Source: Arthrobacter citreus
Lineage (GTDB): Bacteria; Actinomycetota; Actinomycetes; Actinomycetales; Micrococcaceae
Direction: 5' to 3'
DNA length: 64,000 nt
Assembly: GCF_038405225.1 (NCBI RefSeq)
Contig: NZ_CP151657.1
Coordinates: forward strand, 124,001 to 188,000
This document shows positions 1 through 8,509 of the stretch, one piece after another (within the stretch, counting starts at the first letter, position 1; every line of letters starts with the position of its first letter). The translations under genes were made by a program, and so were the position numbers. A model generated the notes under the pieces. It was not told where the DNA came from. It was given only the letters and a program-made list of their open reading frames with translations, and did not search any database.

Positions 1-2
1 AC

Positions 3-98
3 GTGACCCGGTGGTGGCTGGACCGGCTGGCCCGGGTGTATGCGCACCTTCCGGGCGTTTCTGGCGCTCAGGGGCCCACGGACGCCAGGCAGCAGTAG
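3..98 (+). CDS. C-terminal end of an upstream gene (partial)
   Basis: An open frame enters from the left edge and ends at TAG 96-98. It gives about 31 residues with a WWLDRLARVYAHLP stretch followed by a Gly/Ala/Gln-rich tail. It could be the end of a real gene cut by the window edge, but it is too short to assign to a family. The inverted repeat that begins 22 bp later would fit a gene end. Confidence 0.35.
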   Translation: MTRWWLDRLARVYAHLPGVSGAQGPTDARQQ

Positions 99-119
99 CC
101 AGCTGCGGTTTCCCTCCAC

Positions 120-192
120 TTTGGGAAATCCCTCCGCTGCGCAGTGGCAGGGATTTCCCAAACCGGAGGGTTTCTCCCAAAACGGAGGGTTT
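120..192. repeat. Inverted repeat plus short direct repeats
   Basis: TTTGGGAAATCCCT (120-133) pairs exactly with AGGGATTTCCCAAA (149-162) around a 15-nt loop. CGGAGGGTTT then occurs twice, at 164-173 and 183-192. The 14-bp stem could act as a terminator for the gene ending at 98, although no T-run follows it. It could also be an operator or a small repeat element upstream of the gene at 279. Confidence 0.55.
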
Positions 193-278
193 CGGCTCCT
201 CCGCTGGTGGCTTTGGTAGCCTCGCACCTACGAAGCAGGTTCACCGGAAGCTATGGCCAAACACGGGGGAGACAGACC

Positions 279-620
279 ATGCAGGTGTTGCAGCCAGGCG
301 TCATTGTTCTTATCGGGCTGAGCTTGGGCGTTGTGAGCGGCCCGGCGCGGATCCCGGACATGAAATGGATTCCCTGGCTGGCCGCTGCCGTCCTGACAGC
401 TTGGAGCTATACGGCGCTTCTGGTTCTCTGGGAGATTTCCCTGGCTGAAGCCCTTCTCTTCTTGGTCGCCCTGTTCGGGGGATCGGTCCTTTACGGCGGC
501 AGGCTGTGGCAGCAGCTTGGCCTGGAACCCGGACTTTCCTACTGGGAGTGGGTAAAGCGGGACTTTGTCCACACCCGGTACCTGCGCCGCCTCTACCGGA
601 CCTCCCGGGCCAACCGCTAG
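279..620 (+). CDS. Small membrane protein of unknown function
   Basis: A 113-residue protein starting at ATG 279, chosen because GGGGGAGA lies about 7 bp upstream. The frame is open further back but lacks a ribosome site there. It has two or three hydrophobic segments: residues 7-22 (VIVLIGLSLGVV), about 31-50, and about 52-72. The Arg- and aromatic-rich C-terminus (YLRRLYRTSRANR) is probably cytoplasmic. I do not recognise the family. It lies 117 bp upstream of another small membrane protein in the same orientation. Confidence 0.6.
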   Translation: MQVLQPGVIVLIGLSLGVVSGPARIPDMKWIPWLAAAVLTAWSYTALLVLWEISLAEALLFLVALFGGSVLYGGRLWQQLGLEPGLSYWEWVKRDFVHTRYLRRLYRTSRANR

Positions 621-651
621 AAACACAGGGGGACTCCGGGCCGCCGACGGC

Positions 652-693
652 GTTTCGACTCTTTCGTTTCGACGCCTTCGTTTTGACTCCGAT
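652..693. repeat. 14-bp tandem repeat, three copies
   Basis: Three imperfect 14-bp units begin GTTTCGAC, GTTTCGAC and GTTTTGAC, at 652, 666 and 680. They end 44 bp before the GTG start at 738, so they may lie in that gene's promoter or leader. Confidence 0.5.
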
Positions 694-737
694 GCACAGC
701 GGCGCAACGATGGAAAATTCCCCAAAGGAGGTTATTC

Positions 738-1004
738 GTGAAATATGCACGTTCCTTAGCGACTCTCTTCCTCGCCGCCGGTGGCCTGGTGGTGTGGATC
801 GTTGCCGATCATCTGTTGCTGGGCCTGGGAATGACGGCAGTGGCGCTGGCGCTATGGGCCGGCGCTCCCAGCGTCATAGGGCGGCTTGGATCATTCGCCG
901 GATCAACTGACGCCTCCGAGCCACAGCGGGTTCGCGAATACCGCGCCGGCCACCACGGCGCAACGATTGCCGACGGCATCCGTGCCGTGAGGCGGAAGGG
1001 CTAA
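738..1004 (+). CDS. Two-helix small membrane protein, paralog of the one at 4012
   Basis: An 88-residue protein from GTG 738, with AAAGGAGG at 724-731 fixing the start. Two hydrophobic segments (about residues 8-24 and 28-45, LLLGLGMTAVALALWA) are followed by a conserved tail PQRVREYR...GATIADGIRAVRR. By eye it is more than half identical to the protein at 4012, which sits directly behind a small secreted protein. I do not recognise a named family. The two-helix layout and that context suggest an immunity-like or accessory membrane protein. This copy has no secreted partner beside it. Confidence 0.75.
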   Translation: MKYARSLATLFLAAGGLVVWIVADHLLLGLGMTAVALALWAGAPSVIGRLGSFAGSTDASEPQRVREYRAGHHGATIADGIRAVRRKG

Positions 1005-1110
1005 CGGCCAGCTGGTTGTTCACCCGGCGTTAAACCTCCGGTCTCCAACGCGTCGCCTGCCCCTGCCAGCGTGGGCAGCGACATGCACCCCCGGAGGAAG
1101 GCCGATCCCT

Positions 1111-3228
1111 TTGACGAACCAGCTGAACGCACCCGCACCCGCAGACTCTGCACCCGCAAACCCTTCACCGGCAAATGCTGCCCTGCGGAAGAAGCTGCTG
1201 CCGATGCTCGGCCATACCCGCGGCAAGCGCAGCGCCGTCACCTGTGCCCTGAAATGTGACAATGCCTGCAGTAAGGCAGTGTGCAACACCTCCGCCAACA
1301 GTTACTTCCGGGACATCGTCTCCGCGGAGTTCTCCCGGCGCACCGCACTTGGCGCCGGAGCGGCGGGAGTCTTGGGCGCGGCGGTACTGGCGCTGAGCGG
1401 TCCGGCGACGACGGCGGCAGCGGCACCACCCGGCCGCGGGCCGAAGGCGGGGCGCCTGGCCTTCACACCGATCGCACCCGTGGATGCTGCCGTCGACAGC
1501 TTCGATGTTCCCGCCGGCTATGACTGGGAACCGCTGCTGCGGTGGGGAGACCCGTTGTTCGCAGATTCCCCCGAGTTCAACTTTGGCGCCCAGAACGCCG
1601 CAGCCCAGGCCCGCCAGTTCGGCTACAACAATGACTACTTGGAAATCCTCCGCCAGCCCAACGGCAAAAAGGGCCTGCTCGTCTGCAATCACGAGTACGT
1701 CAACCCGGAGATCATGTTCCCGGCGGCCCCGGCTTCAGCCGCTGAGGAACTGGAGCGGCGCAACATCTTCCGCAACGCCGTCGGCATGTCGGTGGTGGAA
1801 CTGGAACGCAGCAACCGCGGGAAGCCCTGGTCCTACGTCCGCGGCGCCAAGTTGAACCGGCGCATCACCCTGGACACTGTTTTTGAACTCACCGGTCCCG
1901 CAGCGGGTTCCGACCTGCTCAAAACGGCAGCTGACCCGCAGGGCCGGTATGTGTCGGGCACGCTGGGCAACTGCGCCGGCGGCAGCACTCCGTGGGGGAC
2001 CGTGCTCTCCGGCGAGGAAAACTTCAACGGGTTTTTCCGCACCGACGGCACCAGCGCCGAGGACAAGCGGTACGGGCTGGGCAGCGAGGCTACGGCCATG
2101 GGCTGGGAACAGGAAGACCCGCGGTTTGACGCCCGCACACCGGAAACCCGGAATGAACCGAACCGGTTCGGCTACATCGTGGAGCTGGACCCCGAGGACC
2201 CGGAATCGGTGCCGCGCAAGCACACCAGCCTGGGCCGGTTCAAGCACGAGGGCGCCAACGTCATCATTGCCCGCAACGGCAGGGCTGTTGCGTACTCCGG
2301 CGACGACGAGCGCTTTGACTACCTCTACAAGTTTGTCTCGAAGAACAAATACCGGAAGAACGACAAGCGCCACAACATGACCCTGCTCAGCGAAGGGGAC
2401 CTGTACGTGGCCCGGTTTGCCGGCAATTCACCGGAATCCGAAATTGACGGCACCGGAGCCGTACCCAGCGACGGCGGATTCGACGGTCGGGGCACCTGGC
2501 TGCCGCTGGTGGTGCGCGGCAAGTCGGCCGTGGCCGGGATGAGCGTGGAGGAAGTCCTCGTCTACACCCGGCTTGCCGCGGACAAGGCCGGAGCCACCAA
2601 GATGGACCGCTGCGAGGACGTGGAGCCAAACCCCGCCACCGGGCACGTGTATGTGGCCTGCACCAACAACTCCAACCGCGGCGTCGACGGCAAGGCACCC
2701 GTCGATGAGGCGAACCCGCGGCGCGAGAACCGCGACGGACACATCGTCGAAATCATCGAAGCCCGTGACGACGCGACGGCCACCGACTTCCGCTGGAACC
2801 TGCTGATGCTCTGCGGCGATCCCGCCCAGGGTGACGTCACCTATTTCAGCGGCTACCCCCGGGACAAGGTCAGCCCGATTTCCTGCCCCGACAATCTGGC
2901 CTTCGATTCGGCCGGCAACCTGTGGATTTCCACCGACGGGGCGCCGTCGGGCATCGGTTACAACGACGGACTCTTCAAAGTGGGGCTGTCCGGGCGGGAG
3001 CGCGGCAGGGTGGAACAGTTCCTGTCCGTGCCGCGCGACGGCGAAACCTGCGGACCGGTGATCCACGACGAGGAATCCATGGTGTTCGTGGCCGTGCAGC
3101 ACCCCGGGGAGGACGGCAGCTACGGCGCGCACACCTCCTACTTTCCCGACTACGTGCCCGACGGCGGAACACCGGGCAGGGGCGAAGTACGGGCCCCGCG
3201 ACCGTCAGTGGTGCAGGTCTTCACATAG
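1111..3228 (+). CDS. phoX: PhoX-family alkaline phosphatase, Tat-exported
   Basis: A 705-residue PhoX/DUF839-type phosphatase that should release phosphate from organic phosphomonoesters outside the cell. The N-terminus carries the PhoX-typical GKRSAVTCALKCDNAC stretch (39-53), then a twin-arginine signal (SRRTAL, Arg76-Arg77) with a hydrophobic run and an Ala-rich cleavage region near 100-105. The late DGETCGPVIHDEE segment is also typical of the family, whose members are Ca/Fe metalloenzymes. The start is TTG 1111, 13 bp after GGAGG; ATG 1204 is an alternative that still keeps the Tat signal. No Pho box was identified. Confidence 0.9.
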   Translation: MTNQLNAPAPADSAPANPSPANAALRKKLLPMLGHTRGKRSAVTCALKCDNACSKAVCNTSANSYFRDIVSAEFSRRTALGAGAAGVLGAAVLALSGPATTAAAAPPGRGPKAGRLAFTPIAPVDAAVDSFDVPAGYDWEPLLRWGDPLFADSPEFNFGAQNAAAQARQFGYNNDYLEILRQPNGKKGLLVCNHEYVNPEIMFPAAPASAAEELERRNIFRNAVGMSVVELERSNRGKPWSYVRGAKLNRRITLDTVFELTGPAAGSDLLKTAADPQGRYVSGTLGNCAGGSTPWGTVLSGEENFNGFFRTDGTSAEDKRYGLGSEATAMGWEQEDPRFDARTPETRNEPNRFGYIVELDPEDPESVPRKHTSLGRFKHEGANVIIARNGRAVAYSGDDERFDYLYKFVSKNKYRKNDKRHNMTLLSEGDLYVARFAGNSPESEIDGTGAVPSDGGFDGRGTWLPLVVRGKSAVAGMSVEEVLVYTRLAADKAGATKMDRCEDVEPNPATGHVYVACTNNSNRGVDGKAPVDEANPRRENRDGHIVEIIEARDDATATDFRWNLLMLCGDPAQGDVTYFSGYPRDKVSPISCPDNLAFDSAGNLWISTDGAPSGIGYNDGLFKVGLSGRERGRVEQFLSVPRDGETCGPVIHDEESMVFVAVQHPGEDGSYGAHTSYFPDYVPDGGTPGRGEVRAPRPSVVQVFT

Positions 3229-3328
3229 GACACCAACCCCGGCTGGCCCGGACACAAGGGACGGCATTGAATAAAAGATGCATTTACATTTACCATTCCG
3301 TGATAGTGCACCCTCTCCTCATTCCTGT

Positions 3329-3357
3329 TTGACATCTGCAGATGGGGCCGTAAGTAT
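3329..3357 (+). promoter_or_regulatory. Candidate sigma-70 promoter for the secreted protein gene
   Basis: TTGACA at 3329-3334 is a perfect -35 hexamer. Seventeen bp later a weak -10 (AAGTAT, 3352-3357) leads into an unusually A/T-rich leader before the ATG at 3415. The 186-bp gap 3229-3414 contains nothing else recognisable. Confidence 0.5.
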
Positions 3358-3414
3358 GGAAATGTAATAAGCAATAGCAAGTTGCAAATTCATGCACAAT
3401 GGGGGTAGTGAAAA

Positions 3415-3957
3415 ATGAATAACAACAAGCTTAGAACAACGCTGTTGAGTGCTGCGGTTACGGTTGGTCTCGTGATGGGTGGGGCCTCAGCGGCAGCGGC
3501 GCACCCAGCTGCGCCGGAGAAGTCCGGCTCGCCCGCGGCCGGATCAGTAAACGCCGCCACCGCGAATATCTCCACGGCCGATATGGAGGATGGGCTTAAC
3601 GTCCTCATGTCTATCCCGGATGCCGTACTGATGCAGGGCGACGCGGCCACTCAGCAGTGGCTGCAGCAGAACCCGGGAGTCTCCGGTTCCAGTAACGGCG
3701 TCGCAACAATGGCCGCGGACTTCTGGGGATGCTCAGGTTCCATCGTGCTGGCGTTGGGTGGAGTGGCGCTTCCCGCCGCGAAAATCCTCAAAATCAAGAA
3801 ACTCATGAACGAGCTCGGCGGCGTGACCGAAGCGGTCAGGACAATGTGGGGCGCCAGCTTCAGCTACGAGAAGATGCAGGCAGCAGGCGGCGCCCTGGGT
3901 GCACTGGGCGCAGAGCTGCTGGGAATAGCAGGAATTAAAGAAAAGTGCTTCAACTAG
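3415..3957 (+). CDS. Small secreted protein with two cysteines, bacteriocin-like
   Basis: A 180-residue precursor starting at ATG 3415 behind GGGGGTAG. A clear Sec signal peptide (NNNKLRTT, hydrophobic core, AAAA near 26-29) is followed by a Pro/Ser/Ala linker. Next comes a segment with MQGDAATQQWLQQNP (73-87), then a hydrophobic, Gly/Ala-rich C-terminal domain from about 100 that contains the only two mature cysteines, Cys106 and Cys178. That domain alternates hydrophobic and Lys-rich patches (KILKIKKLMNELGG), as membrane-active peptides do. I do not recognise the family. A two-helix membrane protein follows 54 bp downstream, an arrangement like bacteriocin and immunity protein; this role is inference. 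Confidence 0.7.
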   Translation: MNNNKLRTTLLSAAVTVGLVMGGASAAAAHPAAPEKSGSPAAGSVNAATANISTADMEDGLNVLMSIPDAVLMQGDAATQQWLQQNPGVSGSSNGVATMAADFWGCSGSIVLALGGVALPAAKILKIKKLMNELGGVTEAVRTMWGASFSYEKMQAAGGALGALGAELLGIAGIKEKCFN

Positions 3958-4011
3958 CTTCGAATGGTTTTATGCAATAAGTTTGACTATTTTCCTCAGG
4001 AGGAAATTGTC

Positions 4012-4272
4012 GTGAAGTATATTATTCCGTCTCTCATTCTCGTCCTGGCCGTTGCCGGCATCGCCGTCTGGCTGTTCGCGGACAACCTGATGCTGGGTCT
4101 TGGCATGACGGCTGCGGCCCTTGTCCTGTGGGCAATCGCCCCAAGCACCCTGGGCCAGCCCGGAGGTTCCAGCGGGACAACAGTCAAGGTCGATCCGCAG
4201 CGGGTCAAGGATTACCGCACCGAGAACCCGGGTGCCACGATTGCTGACGGGATCCGCGCCACGCGGCCGTAG
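4012..4272 (+). CDS. Two-helix small membrane protein, putative immunity partner
   Basis: An 86-residue protein from GTG 4012, with AGGAGG at 3998-4003 giving standard spacing; the longer frame from 3964 has no such signal. Two hydrophobic segments (about 5-22 and 26-44, LMLGLGMTAAALVLWA) precede the tail DPQRVKDYR...GATIADGIRATR, which it shares with its paralog at 738. It is probably co-transcribed with the secreted protein at 3415 and is followed by a strong hairpin. A role in protecting the producer is plausible but rests on position and topology only. Confidence 0.75.
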   Translation: MKYIIPSLILVLAVAGIAVWLFADNLMLGLGMTAAALVLWAIAPSTLGQPGGSSGTTVKVDPQRVKDYRTENPGATIADGIRATRP

Positions 4273-4280
4273 ACAAATGA

Positions 4281-4335
4281 ACCACACAACTGCAGGGTGC
4301 CCATGAGGAAGACGGGCAGCCTGCAGTTGTGTGGT
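4281..4335. terminator. Hairpin terminator after the secreted/membrane pair
   Basis: ACCACACAACTGCAGG (4281-4296) pairs perfectly with CCTGCAGTTGTGTGGT (4320-4335), and GCCC/GGGC extends the stem inside. No clear T-run follows, which is common in actinobacteria. The hairpin lies 8 bp after the stop at 4272. Confidence 0.7.
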
Positions 4336-4354
4336 CTTCGGATAGGTTGTCCCC

Positions 4355-5047
4355 ATGACGGCCTTTGACGCAGTGATCTTCGACTGGAGCGGCACCCTGG
4401 TGCATGATCCGCCGCTCCGCGACCGGGTGGCAGCCGCCGGAGCGAGGCTGGGACGGCCGGATTCTCCGGAGGCGGACCGGATCTGCGACGCCCTGGCCCG
4501 GCATGAAAACGATCCGGACATCGCCGCAGCCCAGCTTGAAGCCGACACCTCCAGCGCCAAGTACTGCGCCGCCGAAACCCTGCACTTTGACCGCGCAGGC
4601 CTGGACGAGGAGCTTGCCGAAAGCCTGCTGCACGTGGATGAGGACCCCGCGTTCCGCCCGTTATATCCGGATGCGCTGCCGGCACTGCGGCGGCTGAAGG
4701 AGTTCGGGTGCCGCATCGCCGTGCTGAGTGACATTCATTTCGACATCCGTCCGCTGCTTAAGGAACAGGGCGCCGGCGACCTTATTGACGACTACGTGCT
4801 CTCCTTCGAACACGGGGTCCAAAAGCCGGATCCCCGGATCTTCGAGTTGGCGCTGGCACGCCTGGAGCTGCCGGCGCACCGGGTACTGATGGTGGGAGAC
4901 CGGTCAACGCACGACGGCGCTGCGGCGGAATGCGGCATGGCCACGCTGCTGCTTCCCCGGCTTCAGGCATTTGGCTGCCGCGGCCTGTCCATGGTCGAGA
5001 ATCTGGTCCAGGGACACGGAAACGTCCAGGGGCAGGGGCAGGGGTAG
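4355..5047 (+). CDS. HAD-superfamily hydrolase
   Basis: A 230-residue HAD phosphatase-like protein. Motif I is FDWSGTLV (nucleophile Asp10), motif II is VLSD (Ser125), motif III is Lys157 in KPDP, and motif IV is GDRSTHDGA (Asp182, Asp187). In motif I the usual second Asp is replaced by Ser12, as DWxGT in some phosphonatase-like members, so the acid/base step may differ. The segment between motifs I and II forms an alpha-helical cap. The substrate is unknown. The methyltransferase gene starts 3 bp after its stop, so the two are probably co-transcribed. Confidence 0.85.
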   Translation: MTAFDAVIFDWSGTLVHDPPLRDRVAAAGARLGRPDSPEADRICDALARHENDPDIAAAQLEADTSSAKYCAAETLHFDRAGLDEELAESLLHVDEDPAFRPLYPDALPALRRLKEFGCRIAVLSDIHFDIRPLLKEQGAGDLIDDYVLSFEHGVQKPDPRIFELALARLELPAHRVLMVGDRSTHDGAAAECGMATLLLPRLQAFGCRGLSMVENLVQGHGNVQGQGQG

Positions 5048-5050
5048 GCC

Positions 5051-5815
5051 GTGGAACCGGGGAACTACTACGCCACTCCCGAACTCGCAGCCGCGTATGA
5101 CGCAGACAGTGCGGGCCGCCGGGACCTGGACTTCCATCTGGAGCTGGCTGCCGGGTTGAACGCCGTCCGGGTTGCCGACATCGGCGCCGGAACCGGTCTG
5201 CTGTGCAGCATGCTGGCCGGAGCGGGGCACGAGGTGGCCGGTGTTGAACCGCAGCGCACCATGCTGGATATCGCCCAACGGCAGGAACACGCCGCCGCCG
5301 TTTTGTGGCTGCACGGAACGGCCGAAAGACTGCCGGCCGGATGGGCCGACCTGGTGGTGATGACGGGGCACGTCGCCCAGTACTTCCTGGATGATGCAGC
5401 GTGGGCTGAAGCGGCTGCCCACGCCAAGCGGGCCCTGAGGCCGGGCGGTCGGCTGACCTTTGAAGTGCGCAATCCCTCGGTGGAAGCCTGGCGGACCTGG
5501 CCGACGGCGGGACGGAGCTGGCCGGCCCGGAGCATGGATCGGGGTGCCGGGCCGGGGACAGGGAATGCCCCAGGGCGGGGGATAGTCAGCACGGAAGTCC
5601 GCCGCGAAGGTGACCTGATAACCCACCTTGACACTTGGACCATGGACCACAGCTCTTGGACCACAACGGAAACCCTGAGATTCCCCTCAAAGGAAGCCGT
5701 GCTGGCGGGTCTGGAATCGGCGGGGTCGACGGTGGACCGCATCTGGGGGGATTGGGACCGCAGCCCGGTAACACCTCAGTCACCGGAATGGATCTTCCTC
5801 ACCCACCCGGTTTAG
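5051..5815 (+). CDS. Class I SAM-dependent methyltransferase
   Basis: A 254-residue Rossmann-fold methyltransferase starting at GTG 5051 with AGGGG 6 bp upstream. Motif I is VADIGAGTGL (41-50), the acidic end of strand 2 is GVEP (64-67), and a later RPGGRLTFEVRNP segment matches the post-motif strand of this superfamily. It lies 3 bp behind the HAD gene, so the two may act on the same small molecule. The substrate cannot be deduced. Confidence 0.85.
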   Translation: MEPGNYYATPELAAAYDADSAGRRDLDFHLELAAGLNAVRVADIGAGTGLLCSMLAGAGHEVAGVEPQRTMLDIAQRQEHAAAVLWLHGTAERLPAGWADLVVMTGHVAQYFLDDAAWAEAAAHAKRALRPGGRLTFEVRNPSVEAWRTWPTAGRSWPARSMDRGAGPGTGNAPGRGIVSTEVRREGDLITHLDTWTMDHSSWTTTETLRFPSKEAVLAGLESAGSTVDRIWGDWDRSPVTPQSPEWIFLTHPV

Positions 5816-5856
5816 CCCGGACCGCAGCGTCTACACTGGGCTCCCTGCGCCACCAC

Positions 5857-6010
5857 TGCCGCTCTGCCGCCACCATCACAGCTGCCGCTCTGCCGCCACC
5901 ATCACAGCTGCCGCCCTGCCAATACCACCGACCGCCTGCCGATAGCACCGACCGCCTGCCGATAGCACCGACCGCCTGCCGATACCACCGACCGCCTGCC
6001 GATACCACCG
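5857..6010. repeat. Two adjoining tandem-repeat arrays (26 bp and 20 bp)
   Basis: A 26-bp unit starting TGCCGCTCTGCCGCC occurs twice (5857-5908) with a degenerate third start. It is followed by four and a half copies of a 20-bp unit (ATACCACCGACCGCCTGCCG or its ATAGCACC variant) over 5921-6010. The last half unit supplies the GGAGG that serves the ATG at 6020, so the array forms the leader of the oxidoreductase gene. Confidence 0.9.
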
Positions 6011-6019
6011 GAGGACCCC

Positions 6020-6940
6020 ATGCCCGACTACGGCCGTAACCTGTTGTTTGGTTCCTTCATAACGCCGGCAGCGTCGCCGCCGCAGCATGCCGTGGAACTG
6101 ACGGTCACCGCCGAATCTTCGGGGCTGGACCTGGCCACCTTCCAGGACCATCCGTACCAGCCGCGGTTCCTGGACACCTGGACGCTGCTCTCCTACGCCG
6201 CTGCCCGCACCGAGCGGATTACCCTGGCCACCAACGTGCTGAACCTGCCGCTGCGCCAGCCCGTTATTGTGGCCCGCAGTGCAGCCAGCCTGGATCTGCT
6301 GAGCGGCGGCCGGTTTGAACTCGGGCTCGGCGCCGGAGCGTTTTGGGATGCCATTGTGGCCGTTGGGGGAGAGCGGCTGGAACCGGGAGATGCAGTCACC
6401 GGACTTGGCGAAGCGATCCGGATCATCCGGGGCGTCTGGGACGAGGCCGGGCGCACACCGCTGCGGGTGGACGGGAAGATCCACCAGGTGCGTGGCGCCA
6501 AGCGCGGGCCGGCGCCCGCGCACGACGTCGGTATCTGGCTCGGCGCCTACAAGCCCCGCATGCTCCGGCTCACGGGGCAAACGGGTGACGGGTGGGTGCC
6601 CTCGCTGAGTTACCTGCCGGGCGGCCCCGCCGATTTGGGCCCCATGAACGAGACGATCGACGACGCCGCCACAGCGGCGGGCCGGAACCCCGCCGTCGTG
6701 CGCCGGCTGCTGAACATCAGTGGCACCTTCTCCGCCACAGGCGGTGGGCTGCTGCAGGGACCGCCGGACCAGTGGGCGAAGGAACTGGCCGCGATGGCCC
6801 TGGAACACGGCATCTCCGGCTTCCTCCTGGCGACCGACAGTGGAGAGGACCTGGCCCGGTTCGGCCAGGAGGTGGCCCCGCAGGTGCGGGAACTGGTGGC
6901 CGCTGCCCGGGGTGGAACGCCGGAGGCCGGCCAGGCATAG
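6020..6940 (+). CDS. LLM-class (luciferase-like) flavin-dependent oxidoreductase
   Basis: A 306-residue bacterial luciferase-like TIM-barrel protein. Typical features are the early GLDLATFQDHPYQPRFLDTW stretch, TERITLATNVLNLPLRQP (about 64-82), LDLLSGGRFELGLGAGAF (about 92-109) and DVGIWLGAYKPRMLRL (about 167-182). These enzymes use reduced FMN or F420; the sequence does not decide which. The start is fixed by GGAGG at 6010-6014. It converges on the exporter gene at 6972. Confidence 0.88.
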   Translation: MPDYGRNLLFGSFITPAASPPQHAVELTVTAESSGLDLATFQDHPYQPRFLDTWTLLSYAAARTERITLATNVLNLPLRQPVIVARSAASLDLLSGGRFELGLGAGAFWDAIVAVGGERLEPGDAVTGLGEAIRIIRGVWDEAGRTPLRVDGKIHQVRGAKRGPAPAHDVGIWLGAYKPRMLRLTGQTGDGWVPSLSYLPGGPADLGPMNETIDDAATAAGRNPAVVRRLLNISGTFSATGGGLLQGPPDQWAKELAAMALEHGISGFLLATDSGEDLARFGQEVAPQVRELVAAARGGTPEAGQA

Positions 6941-6956
6941 CTCGGCCGGCCTCCGG
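6920..6956. terminator. Hairpin between convergent genes
   Basis: CCGGAGGCCGGCC (6920-6932) pairs perfectly with GGCCGGCCTCCGG (6944-6956). The loop contains the stop codon of the oxidoreductase, and the exporter gene ends 16 bp further on. It is suited to terminate transcription in both directions. Confidence 0.65.
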
Positions 6957-6971
6957 CCTGCGCCGAAACCG

Positions 6972-7886
<915 letters not shown>

Positions 7887-7894
7887 GGCAGGTG

Positions 7895-8479
7895 CTAGGC
7901 CTTCACAGCGGGCAGCGAGGCAATAACCGAGTCGCGGGTCGGTTCATTGGCCGTCTTGTTCCACGGCATCGCAGACAGTGCCTTGCCCATGGCGCAGGTG
8001 TTGGTGGCCGCGGAGAAGGTCAGCCCGGCGCCGATGAAACCGGCGACGGTGCGGAGCCGGGGGGACAGGAACTTTCCGCCGGCCAGGCCGGCAATCACCA
8101 GGGAACCGGCCGCCATGCGCACCTGGCGCTCCAGATCCCAGGTCTTGGCACCGGCAACGGTTTCGCCGCCGGCCTGGGAATAGGCGGGGACGCCGCCCAC
8201 CAGGACATGGGTGTCATTGAAGCCGACTCCGGCCAGGTTCTTCCGGGCTTCGGAGGCGCGGACACCTGACTGGCAGACGAGCACCACCTTGGTGTCCAGC
8301 TTGGCGGCAAGCTCATCGGTGTGTTCAGCCAGCAGGGGAAGCGGCACATTGTAGGAGCCCTTGATGTGCAGGGTTTCGAACTCGGCGGCGGAACGCACGT
8401 CCAGCACCACAACCTCCTTGCCGGAAGAGATCCAGTTCTTGAGGTCTTCGGAGATCACGGTCTGCGGGGTATTGCTCAT
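7895..8479 (-). CDS. Rhodanese with C-terminal membrane domain
   Basis: A 194-residue protein. Residues 1-110 form a rhodanese domain with the active loop CQSGVRA (Cys69). The rest (from about 115, RQVRMAAGSLVIAGL...) looks like a DUF2892-type pair of short membrane segments, which would anchor sulfurtransferase activity at the membrane. It should move sulfane sulfur between persulfide, thiosulfate and acceptors. It sits between the MBL-rhodanese fusion and the exporter in one operon. Confidence 0.88.
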   Translation of the reverse strand: MSNTPQTVISEDLKNWISSGKEVVVLDVRSAAEFETLHIKGSYNVPLPLLAEHTDELAAKLDTKVVLVCQSGVRASEARKNLAGVGFNDTHVLVGGVPAYSQAGGETVAGAKTWDLERQVRMAAGSLVIAGLAGGKFLSPRLRTVAGFIGAGLTFSAATNTCAMGKALSAMPWNKTANEPTRDSVIASLPAVKA

Positions 8480-8509
8480 GGGGTTCTTTTCTGTCGAAAG
8501 GTCAGCGGG

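Noticed and set aside
5857-6010. CRISPR-like array in the oxidoreductase leader
   Set aside because: The repeats are directly adjacent without spacers, so this is a simple tandem array.
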